NCBI GenBank assembly: GCA_003254925.1
Contig: QANZ01005755.1
Location: 43,506 to 107,505, forward strand
From: Chamaecrista fasciculata
Lineage: Eukaryota > Streptophyta > Magnoliopsida > Fabales > Fabaceae
DNA: 64,000 nucleotides
Reading direction: 5' to 3'
The stretch's first letter is position 1. The number at the start of each line of letters is the position of its first letter. The position numbers and the translations under genes are program-made. The notes beneath the pieces were generated by a model, which saw only the letters and a list, made by a program, of their open reading frames with translations, was not told the DNA's origin and searched no databases. Positions 30,866-47,108 of the stretch are shown one piece after another.

Positions 30866-33800
30866 ATGGCGAAACACTCGAACGCGTGGATGGGAATGTC
30901 GAAGAAGAGTTGGCAATTGATGCTACTGGCACTGGTTTCCCTTTCAACGCTGATTCTGGTGTTCAAGAGAACTTCATCTGATTCCTTTAGTACTGGCTCC
31001 AGTAATACACTGATAGACGCTCAGATTCACTCGTCCGTTCAAGTTAGGAATCCGCCACCTAATCCTCTGGAATTCATGAGGTCCAAGCTAGTTCTCATGG
31101 TTTCGCACGAGCTGTCTCTTTCAGGTACTATCTGATTCTGAAGGCTCTTTTACTATTTGATTCTTTCGGATAAGTACAAGAAAGGAAAAGAAAAATAGTT
31201 GTAAATGTGATTTCATTTCTTCGATGTTTCATGCAGGCGGGCCTTTGTTGTTGATGGAATTAGCATTTCTGTTGAGAGCTGTCGGTTCTGAAGTTGTTTG
31301 GATTACTAATCAGAAACCCGCAGAAGCTGATGAAGTGGTTTACAGTCTGGAGAAGAAAATGTTGGACAGAGGAGTGCAGGTGATTCACTTTTCTTTATGT
31401 GTATTAATGCTTCTCAGTTTTCACTCTCTGGGTCACCCACCTTTTTAAGCTTTTATGTTGCTGCTACTTTGGAATAAATTTCCCGCCCAAATGTTCAGTG
31501 CCTAAGTTGCGATGGATTCTTATATTCATGTTGTTCAATTCATATTATAGACTTTCCTCAGAATCAAACAACACAATTTGTTATTTTTTCTTTCTTAGCT
31601 CTCCTGCCAAGACATCTCTACAATTAAATAATTCTCCTTACTATCAGAGTGCACATTCAACGGCAAATACAATAATAGACATTATAAGTTATTCTGACAC
31701 ACTCCCAAATGATAATATTCATTCCCTGTTAATATTTCAGAGCTTTGGATAACTAGAGTGAGTAGTAGTCCAGTTCATTTACTATCGTTGTTGTCCTTAT
31801 CATTGTTGTACCCAGGTTTGTTTTACTAGAGATGAATTTGGTTTTCCTCCTGGATTTTGCCTTTGTTTGAAGCCCTGTGATACATATCGGACAGTTGCAG
31901 TTTCATGTGTGTGTCTCTGTTAGCCTAAAGATGTTTCTTGCCTTTGGATCCTGATAGGTCATGCCTGCCAAAGGTGAAAAGGCTGTAGACACAGCTCTTA
32001 AGGCTGATCTTGTCATTTTAAACACTGCTGTAGCAGGGAAATGGCTGGATGCTGTTCTCAAAGAAAAAGTTCCCCAAGTTCTTCCAAAGGTCTTATGGTG
32101 GATTCATGAGATGCGAGGGCATTATTTCAAAGTGGAATATGTCAAGCACCTCCCTTTTGTCGCAGGTGCCATGATTGATTCACATACAACAGCAGAATAC
32201 TGGAAGAATAGGACTAGGGAGCGTTTAGGGTATGTTTCCAACTTCATTTTTATGTAATGTTAGATTCTCTGTACTATCATTGCTGTATAAACTCGACCAT
32301 GTGCAGTGCATTTTCATTTCCTTTCTCCCTAACCGTCTGTCATCTTATTAACTGTATGCTTTTGTCCAACTTTGTAGGATTAACATGCCTGAAACTTACG
32401 TTGTGCATCTTGGGAATAGCCAAGAACTGATGGAAGTTGCTGATGATAACATAGCAAAAAGGGTTCTTCGTGAGCATATTCGGGAATTTCTTGGAGTGAG
32501 AAATGATGATCTACTTTTTGCCATCATAAATAGTATGCGCTTTTCCTTGATAGTTGCTACTTATATTTACTAGATATGCCAAATGTTATTCACAAGTTTA
32601 GTGTTTTCCCATCAAATGCATGATCTATCAACAAATTCATCACCTGATTGACATCATTTTCCTCATAGTTTTTCTTTTCTTTTTTCTGAGGGCAAAGGAA
32701 TTGGTTGACTTTAAAAATAAAAAATAAGAACTTTAATATTAGTTGTTTTTCCACCTGAATCATAGTTCCAATTGAAGATTTATTATTTTCGTTTAGCAGT
32801 TCTGAGTTTAGTGAAACTGTATGTCATGCTTATTTTCTTCTCACTGCAACAGGTACTACCAGCTAATAGTTAATCATAATCATAAATTCATTTTTTGTTC
32901 TGTGCTAGTGTAATTAATCATAATCATATTAGTTGTTTTTCCCTCTGCATATTCCATCCTTCCATTTGTTTTGTCAATCCTTTTACAATTTTACATTTTG
33001 AGCAGTAGCATTGATATAACTGCAGGTGTATCTCGTGGTAAAGGGCAGGATCTATTTCTTCGTTCCTTTCATGAAAGTTTGCAACTGGTTCAGGACAAGA
33101 AACTGCAGGTGCCGTCATTGCATGCTGTAGTTGTTGGGAGTGATATGAATGCTCAAACGAAGTTCGAAACAGAACTACGCAAATTTGTCATGGAGAAAAA
33201 GATCCAAGACCGTGTTCACTTTGTTAACAAAACCTTGACAGTGGCCCCTTACCTGGCTTCAATTGATGTTCTTGTTCAAAATTCTCAGGTATCTTGTTAT
33301 ATAAATTCTCGAGTATGAATCACAGTGTACTACACTTTATCATTATTCAAAGTGGGAGTTGCTCCCAGTTTAAATGACCCTCCTGCTCATCCAGCTCAGT
33401 GCTCATAATATATATTTTAATCGTTATTCAAATTAATGTAAATCGTTAAGCTTTTGGCTTCCATTTATTACAAACTTTGGTTAAAAGACCTGAAAATAGA
33501 TGCAGTTATGTAGAAGCCCTAAGAAGGGCCGGCTTGGCTCAGTGGTAAGCACACTTGGCGTGGGGTCTGAGGTCATGGGTTCGAACCAGCCTCTCTGCAA
33601 AAATGCAGGGGTAAAGTTGCTAGTATATTCCCTTCCCCAATACCCCCACCAAGTGGGGACTCGAACTGGGTTGACCCTTATGTAGAAGCCCTAAGCCTTC
33701 TACCTCATTACCTTCCAAAGATCAATGATCTGACTTACATTATTATTGTGGTATTCAGAATTTGATTTCACACTGCATAAACCCATATTTATTAAGTAAT

Positions 33801-34904
33801 TCTTCTTTCCTTCAGGCAAGGGGAGAATGTTTTGGGAGGATAACCATTGAAGCCATGGCGTTTCACCTGCCTGTACTGGTATCTTAATACTTTTTATAAG
33901 TTGCTTAGACACTGCTTCTGTCTTCTGCATATTCTTAGGGTGTTTATTTGTCAGTAATCATGTCCAAAATGCTCATCAACTGTGTTTAGATCTAGTTTTA
34001 TGTATGATACTGTGGCTTATGTGTGTGTATTTTCAAATTTCTTTAATTAATTGCAGACCCAGTATGTCAATTCCGGAATAATGACTTTTTATATGTTAAA
34101 TAATAGTGAATAACTAATGTAGGCGAATCTTCATCTTTACATTTTGGCTGTGTTTCTCTGGATATTAACTCTTTATCCCTCATCTTCTTTATCTTCTTTA
34201 TTTTTCTTCCATCTCTAGGCATTTTATTTCCATTATTATTGAAATTCGGAAGATTAGTCTTTCCAGATTTTGCAAATTTACTCTGACCTGAAAATTACAG
34301 CTGATGTTATCAGGCATGTATTTGGTACAGACTACAGAATATTCCGTTTGTTGTAGGTTGAACTTAGCACTCTCTGACTAGAATTCCTTTTAATTGCATT
34401 GAGAGTATGAGAGCAGACACTTTGCTTTTGACCACTTTTACCAAGATTGTAATTCTGATGAGGTGTTAATAAGCTTCCAAAAAAAAACAATTGTATAATC
34501 ACTTGCGGAAATAGTGACCAACCTTTCTTTTTCTGACAATTCCAACTTCCAAGTTTCAACTTAATTTTTGCGTGTTAAGAATCTATGCAAATCTTTATGT
34601 GCATGTTGAATATGAAGTCTTATTTTCTTACAATTGTTTTTTTCTTTCTCAGGGCACTGCAGCTGGGGGCACCACGGAAATTGTAGTAAATGGCACAACG
34701 GGTTTGCTGCATCCTGCTGGAAAAGAAGGTATTACGCCTCTTGCAAATAACATTGTGAAATTGGCATCTGACGTTGAAAGGAGGTTGACTATGGGAAAGA
34801 AAGGATATGAGAGAGTGAAGGAGATGTTTCTGGAGCACCATATGGCTCATAGAATTGCCTTGGTTCTTAAAGAAGTGTTAAAGAAGGCGAAGAGCCACAG
34901 TTAA
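30866..34904 (+). CDS. Membrane-anchored GT4-type glycosyltransferase (At1g75420-like)
   Basis: Seven exons: 30866-31124, 31237-31379, 31958-32229, 32378-32532, 33026-33288, 33816-33878 and 34653-34904. They give 468 residues with matching phases. A type II signal anchor is visible at about residues 16-34 (WQLMLLALVSLSTLILVFK), so a Golgi or ER lumenal enzyme is likely. A glycine-rich donor-domain loop (SHELSLSGGPLLLMELAFLL) spans exons 1-2. The E-x7-E motif of retaining GT4 enzymes is ECFGRITIE in exon 6, followed by GTAAGGTTEIVVNGTTGLL in exon 7. Donor and acceptor are unknown from the sequence. The neighbouring genes fit Arabidopsis At1g75420, annotated only as a glycosyltransferase. Intron 5 carries a SINE. 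Confidence 0.88.
33524..33677 (+). mobile_element. tRNA-derived SINE with perfect 18-bp target-site duplication
   Basis: This 154-bp insert has a pol III A box (TGGCTCAGTGG near 33535) and B box (GGTTCGAACC near 33580) with tRNA-like spacing, and a non-tRNA 3' part containing ACTCGAACTGGG. It is flanked by perfect copies of TTATGTAGAAGCCCTAAG at 33506-33523 and 33678-33695. No long A or T tail is seen; the 3' end is TTGACCC. It sits in glycosyltransferase intron 5 in the sense orientation. The perfect duplication suggests a fairly young insertion. Confidence 0.9.
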
Positions 34905-35643
34905 ACTAACTCATTATGTACATCACCTTCTACATGTAAATTTTATTCCACTAGCATAATGAAATTGGTTTGATGAGAATGAATTTCAACCCCTCCCCAC
35001 GTCCTTTGTTCCATATGGCGTACGAAATTGTTTCTTATAGGGTTGTGATACAATTACTTCCCTGAAAAATTTTAGGTAAGATTCTTTATTTCTTTGTTAT
35101 AAAGTTGTATTTTGGTTGACAATGATAAAAGTAGTTGTGGAGAGGCCATCACCGTCCTATTAGTTTTTTTTCAATATATATATATATATATATATAAGAT
35201 CTCAATACTTGGTTTTCTATAATCTAAGGCTACTTTGTTATTCCATACTGAATTATCTGAAATACCACATTTGGAAACAAGAGTGATGAGGACAAAGTAG
35301 GCAGTTCAGCCTTCCAGGAGAGTATAAGCACCAAATCAGTTGAGGATTGTAGCTTCCAGGATCAAAGTTGTGCAATTCAACACTTATCATGATTTGATTA
35401 TTTCTCTATTTTTTGATTAACCAATACAAGTTTGTGTTAATTTTGACACCTAAATCACATTGAGTTCTCCAGTCCACTATAGATGATGAGATTCATATTA
35501 GGGGACGACTGCTCCAAGTCATTCTTGAAAAACCTTTAAAATACTCATTTGTTGAGAATAATCTTGTATACATTCTCGGTATGTCTCCTTTAAAAATGTT
35601 TCAACGACCAAGATATTTGTTTTTCTTCCATCATAAACTTTAG

Positions 35644-36093
35644 TTCAAAGTGCACTTTTGGTCCTATAATTTTTGCTCAGGTCTCAATTTGGTCCCATAA
35701 CTTTTTTGTTATACTTTCGGTCCCATATGCAAACTTAGTCTCGTATCACTTTTGGTCAAGTTGCAAAATTGGTTCCATATTTTTACAAAAAATTTCACCG
35801 TCAATCCTACTTGACCCAAAGATATGAGATTAATTCTGCACTTGACTCAAATATATGTGACCAATTCTGCACTTGACTCAAAGATATAAGACTAATTCTT
35901 CAATCCGACCAAAAGAGATAGGACCGATTTTACAACCTGATCCAAAAATATAGGACTTAAAGTGCAACACGAGACCAAATATGCAACATGAGCAAAACTT
36001 CAAAAGATATGAGACCAAAAGTGTAATGAAAAAAGTTATAAGACAAAATTGAGACTTAAAAAAAATTATGGGACCAAAAGTGCACTTTGACCC
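35644..36093. mobile_element. Foldback element with 9-bp TSD, CACTTTTGGTCC type
   Basis: The left end TTCAAAGTGCACTTTTGGTC mirrors the right end GGGTCAAAGTGCACTTTTGG (reverse complement). AAACTTTAG is duplicated at 35635-35643 and 36094-36102. It lies about 370 bases upstream of the RPT4 start codon, so it may be within that gene's promoter. Confidence 0.87.
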
Positions 36094-36381
36094 AAACTTT
36101 AGATTTATATTTAACAAAAGAACTCATTCCCATTATTTGTTTCGGTACATAATTATTATTATCACTCAGTAATTTGTAAATTTCATTTTTATTAAAAAAA
36201 TAATAATTTTTACGATAAGATTGTTAACTATATGTAATTTTTATTGTAAATTTAAGAGGGATATTATTTCCCAATTTTCCATGCTTTAGTAATAAGTTTA
36301 GATATGTAGGGGCAGTTCTGCCATTAACCAAGTTACTCTATTCAGCGGCTACATCTGCATTCTGTAACAAGTCCGGCGTTC

Positions 36382-36384
<3 letters not shown>

Positions 36385-36414
<30 letters not shown>
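36385..36414. repeat. (TC)n microsatellite in the presumed RPT4 leader
   Basis: About fifteen TC units end 46 bases before the RPT4 ATG. CT-rich leaders are common in plant housekeeping genes. It is probably length-variable. Confidence 0.85.
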
Positions 36415-36417
<3 letters not shown>

Positions 36418-36460
36418 ACACACTCGCTGCCCCAAATTCCCATTTCGGAGTGCCAGAACG

Positions 36461-39895
<3,435 letters not shown>

Positions 39896-41005
39896 ATGAA
39901 GCGCAATATTGTCAGAGCCATGGATATCTAGGCAGTGCATCTTCTCTGTCGTTGGAGCCGAAAATTTGCTATATCAATATTTGGGGTTACTAGTTGAAGT
40001 TAGCATGGCACATTGAGCCATGCCTTGTCACTATATTAGTTCTGTAGTTGGAAGTGGAAGAAGTTATTAACCAAATTCAGCAAAGGGAGGATGCCAATTT
40101 AACTGTTTGCCCGAACTCAAATGTTAAGTTTAATTTTGATTGAAAACTGTGCTTTCCACATATTTTATATACGGATTATTTGAATGAGTATTTGCATGTG
40201 GGCCTATTTATATTTACTCCCCTGATTTCATTTCTGACGAAAGTTAAAGGCACCTGTGTCAAGGCAGTCAATTTGGTGGCTATCTTTATAGTTTATATAG
40301 TTTATAGGTTAAAGGGTCATTTTGGTCTATTATGTTTCAAATGTTCAAATTGGTCTTAAATGTTGGCAAAATGTTTTATTTTGGTCTCAAACTATTGAAT
40401 ATGACTTGTTTCAAGTTCTAATTTGATGAGTTTAGAGCCACATGTTGATCATATTTTTCTCGTTTTGTGGTTAGACAAACAAAGTTAATTATATCTTTCT
40501 CGTTTCAAATTCAAATGCGACAATTCAGAGCTATGAGTTTCTCTTAACAAGTCTTTTGAATTTGAAATGAGAGACGAGAGAAATATGACTAAATTCAATT
40601 GTTTGGGACCAAAATAAAACATTTTACCTATATTTAGGATCAAAATGAAATATTTTTCTAACATTTAGAATCAATTTAAACATTTTGAAACATAAATGGT
40701 CAAAACTTAAGGCATACATTTAGTATCAAAATGACCCATTTGAATCTATGGAATACAAAAGTTGATTCATTGAAAGGCTCATAAAGGCGCACAAGATTCA
40801 TCTAAAAATCTCATATCTTAAGAATTACACGGGCAGAAAATTCAGGTACCGAAACATGAGCTATTACACAGGACAAGTTGAAATGTCCAGTTGAGCCAAC
40901 CTAATAGTTCTAGCAAGAGTTTGACATGACATTCATCCAGTGTCTTTATTAATCCATCCGAATAGAAGGCTGCCAACAACTCTTAAATCTATGTAACTAG
41001 TCGTC
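39896..41005. other. Convergent spacer between RPT4 and the first TLC gene
   Basis: It holds the RPT4 3' UTR, a foldback element (about 40307-40745), and from about 40865 the start of the duplicated TLC block. No gene is seen. Confidence 0.6.
40307..40745. mobile_element. Foldback element related to the 29.7-kb copy
   Basis: The left end GGTTAAAGGGTCATTTTGGT mirrors the right end ATTCAAATGGGTCATTTTGA (reverse complement), and internal words match the element at 29712-30291. I could not find a matching 9-bp flank duplication, so it is probably older or trimmed. Confidence 0.7.
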
Positions 41006-42422
41006 TTACTCCAATTTGTAGGTGTGGCTAGTGCTATATTTTGAAGTAGACCACTTCCTTAATTTGTACTTCACCATTCTTAAAATCTTGAAGAACCAGA
41101 AAGCACTAACTAGCTGCAAACCCGATGCCATGGCCTGAACAAGGCAAATTTCGAAATGGGGTTCAACATTCAAGGAACTAACCTATTCAACATTTTTATT
41201 AGATAAGTACTAATTAGTAAGTAGGTTTTAGTCTAGACCTTAATCAGAAGTGGGTTGTCCGCAGTTACAGTTGTGTAAGTGATGTAGGGACCAACCACCA
41301 TCCTAGCAAGTGAAAATATGACAGCAAATAAAATCTGCACAACAAAACTGTAAATTGTTTTTTTTTTTTTTGCCTGACAAAACTGTAAATTGTTAACTCC
41401 TTTGATTTCCAATTAATTACAAAGAGTCACTAAATTGAACAGAGAAACTTACATCAGCAGCTAAATTTAGCAGTGTGTCCTTATAGCCGAGCTCCTTGAG
41501 AAGCTCTCTCAAATGCAGAAATGGGGTTGACAACTCCGTTACCCAAAGTGCTGCCACTTGCTCCGAGCCACACTGCAGAAAAAATTCCATGGAGACCAAC
41601 ATTTTAGAAAGTGGGTTTCCATTTTTTGAAGGAGGGGTTTCTGATATACTATTAGACTGAAGCAAAAGATAGAGAAAAGAGACATATTTTGATAAGAGAA
41701 AATTTATTTTTTAGTCTTCAATTTTATCTTAAAATTACGATTTATTCTGAAAATATACTTTTTAATCTTTTTTTTTTTAACAAATATCAACTATTCAATC
41801 CTTGAAATATTATTTCTGAGAACTAAATATTTTATATATATTAAAAAAATCATGAATTATAAAATGTATTGCTATTATAGTATTATGTATAGACTAAATC
41901 ATAATTTTGTAATAAATTTAAGGATTAAAAAACTTTGTTGAGAATGAATATTCAGGATGACCTTTTGATAGTAGAGACCAGCTCCGATTCCAACAATTGA
42001 GACCAAATGGTGGATGATGTCGTCGAGATGGACTCTTTCAGCAAAGAGACAACATAAAACATCATATATCATATACGAGAGTGTCACTGCCAGAGCATGT
42101 CTCTGTTTCAGTGTTCAAACATGAAAAATCATTACCCTTTTCAATGCCATAAAAATATGAAAACTACCATGATTTAGTATATAATAAGAGTATATTATTA
42201 TACCTGTGGAGGGGAAGATGTTGAAGCATATGGACAGAGAGGACATTCCCAATCTTGAACAGAAAGCGAAGCTAAAGTTACAGCTAAAGAAGCATGAAGC
42301 ACAGAAACAATTCGGCTGCTGAAATCAAAAGAGTAATTAGAAAACACCCTTCTTGCTATCAGAAATGATGCCGTCCATGAAATCACTCCCAACCCAACTG
42401 TCTTTGTAACATAATCTTCCAT
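41006..42422 (-). CDS. TLC-domain membrane protein, left tandem copy
   Basis: Five exons in coding order: 42422-42204, 42102-41962, 41572-41453, 41334-41239 and 41134-41006. Every exon is a whole number of codons, totalling 234 residues. It begins MEDYVTKTVGLGVISW; the frame opens two codons earlier without an ATG. Several hydrophobic segments are visible. The TLC signature is in exon 2 (SYMIYDVLCCLFAERV then HLDDIIHHLVS) and exon 3 (VTELSTPFLHLRELLKE). TLC (TRAM-LAG1-CLN8) proteins are multi-spanning membrane proteins linked to lipid handling. This one lacks the extra domains of ceramide synthases and looks like the TMEM56/TLCD4 type. From memory, Arabidopsis At1g45010 is such a gene and lies beside RPT4a At1g45000, as here. 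Its duplicate is at 44590-46381. Confidence 0.85.
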
Positions 42423-42741
42423 TTTCAATCACAATGGAATGGATGAAACCAAAAACAAAGTATATGAAGAAGACACTACTCAAGAGTCAAGAGCTTCGTC
42501 AGAATGTGAGGATTTAAGTTTGAGAGGGACCCCTATAGATAATAAATTGCATGGAGTAACTGCCACCAAAACATGGAAATATGGCGATATGGTGATGGGC
42601 AAAGTAACTATACGAAAAAGTGTAATAACTGTACCCTTCTTCGTACCGGAAAATTAAGCCGCAACAACCACCTTATTTATTATACACATATTAGTATTAC
42701 ATAATACATGCCGCTGCTTCTATAACAAAATGTTTGTCTAA

Positions 42742-43317
42742 GGCAAAACACCCTTTCGTGCCCCTAACGTTTGCGGTGATTTTCAGTTATGCTCCTAACG
42801 TTTCATTTGTGTCAGTTGTGCCCTCAATGTGAAACGGTAGTTTCAATTATGCCCCCAATTTCAATCATCCACAAAAAAAACACTATTTTCGCACGATTTG
42901 AGCTCAGTTTTGATCAGATTTCATATGGGTTTTAATTTTCGGACATTACAAACTTGATTACTTGGATCAATTTCAAAGATTAAGCTCAAAATAGTCCCAA
43001 ATCCTAAGAAAATCAGACCCGATGAACCCCAAAAAGGACCAAAACGAAATGCAGCAAAACGAAGCATTTTTCTCAAAATTTCCATGTGCAAAATGATCCT
43101 TAAGAGCCGAAAATGAGTACCCATAAACTCATTTATCAAACAAACTGAAATGAACACGGATCGAAGCTCAAAAGTTCCGAAAAACAGTACACTAACGAGG
43201 GTGGGGGCATAATTGAAACTAACATTTCACATTGGGGGCACAACTGACACAAATGAAACGTTAGGAGCATAATTGAAAATCACCACAAACGTTAGGGGTA
43301 GGAAAGGGTGTTTTGCC
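42742..43317. mobile_element. Foldback element in the left duplicate only (empty site in the right copy)
   Basis: Inverted ends GGCAAAACACCCTTT are identical over 15 bases, and the arms repeat CCCCTAACGTTTG-like words. The flanks TTTGTCTAA (42733-42741) and TTCGTTTAA (43318-43326) agree at 7 of 9 bases. The duplicated block has the uninterrupted sequence cttttgtttaaactcataa near 47218, so the insertion post-dates the duplication. It lies about 320 bases upstream of the left TLC start codon. Confidence 0.85.
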
Positions 43318-43775
43318 TTCGTTTAAACTCATAAGTAACGGTATTACGCTATAATTACAAGATCAGGTAAGCTAATATTGATTTGGCAGAAAAGGAGTTG
43401 CAACAATTGCCCTAGTTAATACCACGTGGCTCCTGCTTGAGCTCTTCTTTTAATAGGCTAACAATGCAATCGACCTACCTTCGTCTTTCCATCTAAATGC
43501 TAAATCTGTTGCTGAACAAGCCAAATGTCCCAATCTTTTTATATATTTTTTAAGCTCTCTTTAGATAAAATACAATGATAATAATAATAATAATAATGCA
43601 TACAAAAAAATTTAAGAGATGCTTGCTAAAACAAGCACCTCAATTTCAAAAGAAAAAAATCAAAATATCTATATTCTACCTCCTTTGCCTCAGTTATGTC
43701 AACGTACAATTAATATGAGCCACGTCAACATGGCTAATCAAGCTAGAATTTCATATCACCTCACTAAACAAAATT

Positions 43776-44464
43776 AATTAACCAGAGCAAATAAATTAAA
43801 CGTATTCCCAAGGTGGTAGCTTGCCTTTGATTTTTCACCCTTGCTTCTAGTCTGTTGTTTCACTTGGCTATTAAGGCTCCTTCAACCTTATCATGTTTTT
43901 ACCTTCAACTTCCTAGTTTTTCTTAATTTCGAAGCTTTCATTTGACTTATAGTGGGATTATTTGACACTGGAACAACTTCGTAATTCTCTTCCACATCTT
44001 TCCAAAGATTTTAAAGCTTCTAAATAAGTCTCCATTTTAACTATGCGTTGTTGGTAATTGTTGCCATCAAAGATTGGAGGAGTTAATTTGAATCAACTTG
44101 TTTTTGAATCCATCTCTTCTCTCAATTATTTTCCCTGAGGCCCTTCAAGAAGAAAACTTTGATACCAATTATTGATTTATTTAAATAAAAAAAATGAGAA
44201 AAAATAGAAAAAGAAACATCAGAAGAAAGAATTATAATTTTATTGATCACTAAAACTTTACACTTGCAATACTTGAGGTAAGAGACACTGAAATATTTAA
44301 AATATTTAGAATCCCTAATAACTAAGAAATTGAAAACAATAAATTTAAAATCTTTAAAAATTTATGAAGAGATAACTTCATAAATTTAAATTCTAAAATA
44401 AATTTTATCCCATTCTAAAATAGATTATTTTCTTTTTTTGGTACATTTATTTATCTTCAACTGC
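43776..44464. other. Spacer between the duplicated TLC blocks
   Basis: AT-rich DNA with no coding signal and no clear repeat that I could identify. Confidence 0.5.
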
Positions 44465-44589
44465 ACCGGACAAGTTGAAAAGTCCACTTGAGCCAACGTA
44501 ATCTAATAGTAATGGCATGAATTTGACATGTACATTTATCTGAATAGAAGGCCGCCCAATTAATGTAAATATATATAGTCGTCTTACTC

Positions 44590-46381
44590 TTACTCCAATT
44601 TGTTGGCGTGGCTAGTTCTATATTTTGAAGCCGACAACTTCCTTAATTTGTACTTCACCATTCTTAAAATCTTGAAGAACCAGAAAGCACTAACTAGCTG
44701 CAAACCCAATGCCATGACCTGAACAATGCAAATTTGGAAATGTGGTTCAACATTTAAGGATAACCTATTCAACATTTTTATTAGATAAGTACTGATTAGT
44801 AAGTAGGTTTAGTCTAGACCTTAATCAGAAGTGGGTTGTCGGCAATCATAGTTGTGTAAGTGATGTAGGGACCAACCACCATCCTAGCAAGTGAAAATAT
44901 GGTAGCAAACAAAATCTGCACAACAAAAACTGCAAATTATTAACTCCTTTAATATCCAATTTAATTATATTACAATTAATTACAAATAGTCACTAAATTG
45001 AACAAAGAAACTTACATCAGCAGCCAAATTTAGCAGTGTGTCCTTATAACCCAGCTCCTTCAGAAACTCTCTCAAATGCAGAAATGGAGTTGACAGCTCC
45101 GTTACCCAAAGTGCTGCCACTTGCTCCGAGCCACACTGCAGAAAATATTCCATGGATCGTAGACCAACATTTTAGAAAGTGGGTTTCCATTTTTTGTAAG
45201 AGGGATTAGTCTAATTCACATCTCATAATAACAGGACTAATTTTGGATCCCCTTATACCGATACAAAAGAGAGAAAAAAGAGTCACGTTTTGAGAGGAAA
45301 AATGTTATTTTTTATTCTTTAATTTTATTTCAAAATTATGATTTAGTTTCTGAATATTAAAAAATACTTTTTAATTTCTTTTTAACAAACGTCAACTATA
45401 AATCATTGAACTATTCTCTGTGAAAATTAAACGGTTGATGTTTATAAAAAAAGTCATTTTCGTCTCTAATTTCTTTCTTGTTATCAATTAACCGTGAATT
45501 TCGTCTCTAATTTTTTTTTTGTTATCAATTTCGTTCTTAATCTTTCACATTTTCGCTAATTTTATTCTTTGATTAATTTTTTTTAATAAATTAAAGACAG
45601 ATTGTATCCTGTTTTTCAATCTGAGTTGGGATTTGAGTTTGTTTTTCTATCAATTTTACGTTATGTATTGTTAGCCACAGATTTTGTTGTTAATATTTGG
45701 CTAAAGTAAGAGCAAAGGATAAAATTGACGAAAATGTAAAAGATTGAGGACGAAATTGACAGCAAAGATAAATAGGGGATAAAGTTGACAGCATGTGTAA
45801 AGTTTGAGGACCAAATAAATGTTTTGCCCATTAAAAATGTATAGAATAACTTGTAATTTTATGGTAAATTTAGAAATTAAAAAACAAATTTTCTCAATGA
45901 TTATTCAGATGACCTTTTGATAGTAGAAACCAGCTGCGATTCCAACAATGCAGACCAAATGGTGAATGATGTCGTCGAGATGGACTCTTTCAGCAAAGAG
46001 ACAACATAAAACATCATATATCATATACGAGAGTGTCACTGCCAGAGAAAGTCTCTGTTTCAGTGTTCAAACATGAAAGATCATTACCCTTTTCAGTGCC
46101 ATAAAAATATGAAAACTCCCATGATTTCCTATATATAAATAACAGTATATTACTATATATACCTGTGGAGGGGAAGATGTTGAAGCACATGGACAGAGAG
46201 GACAATTCCAATCTTGAACAGAAAGTGAAGCTAAAGTTACAGCTAAAGAAGCATGGATCACAGAAACAATTCGGCTGCTGAAATCAAAAGAGTAATTAGA
46301 AAACACCCTTCTTGCTATCAGAAATAATGCCGTCCATGAAATCACTCCCAACCCAACTGTCTTGGTAACGTAATCTTCCAT
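44590..46381 (-). CDS. TLC-domain membrane protein, right tandem copy
   Basis: Five exons in coding order: 46381-46163, 46054-45914, 45135-45016, 44915-44820 and 44718-44590. The lengths and phases equal those of the left copy, giving 234 residues. Differences are mostly conservative; for example the C terminus is RKLSASKYRTSHANKLE here and RKWSTSKYSTSHTYKLE in the left copy. All TLC landmarks are kept (SYMIYDVLCCLFAERV, HLDDIIHHLVS, TELSTPFLHLRELLKE). Intact frames and mostly mild substitutions suggest both copies are under constraint, which I infer without a computed dN/dS. Confidence 0.85.
45445..45830. mobile_element. Foldback-like insertion in TLC right copy intron 2
   Basis: The left words cattttcgtctctaatttc..gttatcaatt mirror right words gacgaaattgacagcaaagat..gaggaccaaataaatgttttgccc. 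The segment is absent from the left copy, where intron 2 is 389 bases shorter. Boundaries are approximate and the target duplication is unclear. Confidence 0.6.
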
Positions 46382-46585
46382 TTTCAATCACAATGGTATG
46401 GATATGAATGATGAAACAAAAAACGCGAGAATATGAAGAATACACGACTCGAGCTTCGTCAGAATTTGAGAATTTAAGTTTGGGAGGGATCCCAACCCCA
46501 AAAGATAATAAATTGGATGCATCGAGCAACTGCCACCGAAAACATTGAAATATGATGATTGGCGAATTAAGTATATAAAAAATGC

Positions 46586-47108
46586 GGTCAAACACTCATT
46601 TTGCTCCTCATATTATGGGTAAGTTTCATTTTGGTTCTAAAATTATCTTTTGTTTCATTTTGATTCTCAAATTTACACATTTATTTTTTTTGGTCCCCAA
46701 AATGTGATTTCCTATGATTTTTATCTTTATTTCTAACATGGATTTTTTTTTCTCATATATGAATCACAATAAGTGAGTTCAAGAAGAGAGAAAAAATTTT
46801 CATTCTTAGATATAAATTACTAAAATTAGAGATAAATTTGTAGTAGATTTTTATCTATTTGTGACTAAGATTGAAAATTTTTCTTTCTTTTTTTTGTCAA
46901 CTTACTTATTAAAACGCATATGAAAGAGAAATAGTTCATTTTAACTATTTAGATGATAAACAATGGCTAAAACTCGACGAAATCACATTTTGGGGACCAT
47001 AGTAAAACAAATGTGAAAGTGTGAGGACCAAAACGGAACAAAAAATAGTTTTAAGACCAAAATGAAACCTTATCCCATAATTTGAGGACTAAAAATGAAA
47101 TTTTAACC
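46586..47108. mobile_element. Foldback element in the right duplicate only
   Basis: Ends GGTCAAACACTCATTTTG on the left and GGTTAAAATTTCATTTTT on the right (reverse complement), with TTTTGGTC-type words in both arms. The left duplicate has uninterrupted related sequence at the same place (about 42613-42640), giving a near-empty site. The flanking 9-mers are only partly alike. It lies about 200 bases upstream of the right TLC start codon. Confidence 0.75.

Larger units (their letters stand above)
34905..36460. other. Spacer between glycosyltransferase and RPT4 genes
   Basis: It contains the glycosyltransferase 3' UTR, a foldback element (35644-36093), and the RPT4 promoter with a TC microsatellite in the presumed leader. 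No other gene is seen. Confidence 0.6.
40865..43775. repeat. Tandem segmental duplication, left copy
   Basis: This block, containing a complete TLC gene plus promoter, is repeated in the same orientation at about 44465-47745. Recognisable paired landmarks are caagttgaaaNgtccNNttgagccaac at the left, the five TLC exons, cataagtaacggNattacgctata upstream of the gene, and gctaaaacaagcacctcaa..tcatatcacc at the right. This copy carries an extra foldback element at 42742-43317. Confidence 0.85.

Noticed and set aside
33524-33677. Possible functional tRNA gene
   Set aside because: The A and B boxes are tRNA-like, but I cannot fold a complete cloverleaf with an acceptor stem. The unit continues into a non-tRNA tail with flanking target duplications, so SINE is the better call.
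42439-42657. 72-residue plus-strand ORF upstream of the left TLC copy
   Set aside because: The duplicated block at about 46390-46600 does not keep this frame, so it is not under coding constraint. It lies in the TLC promoter region.
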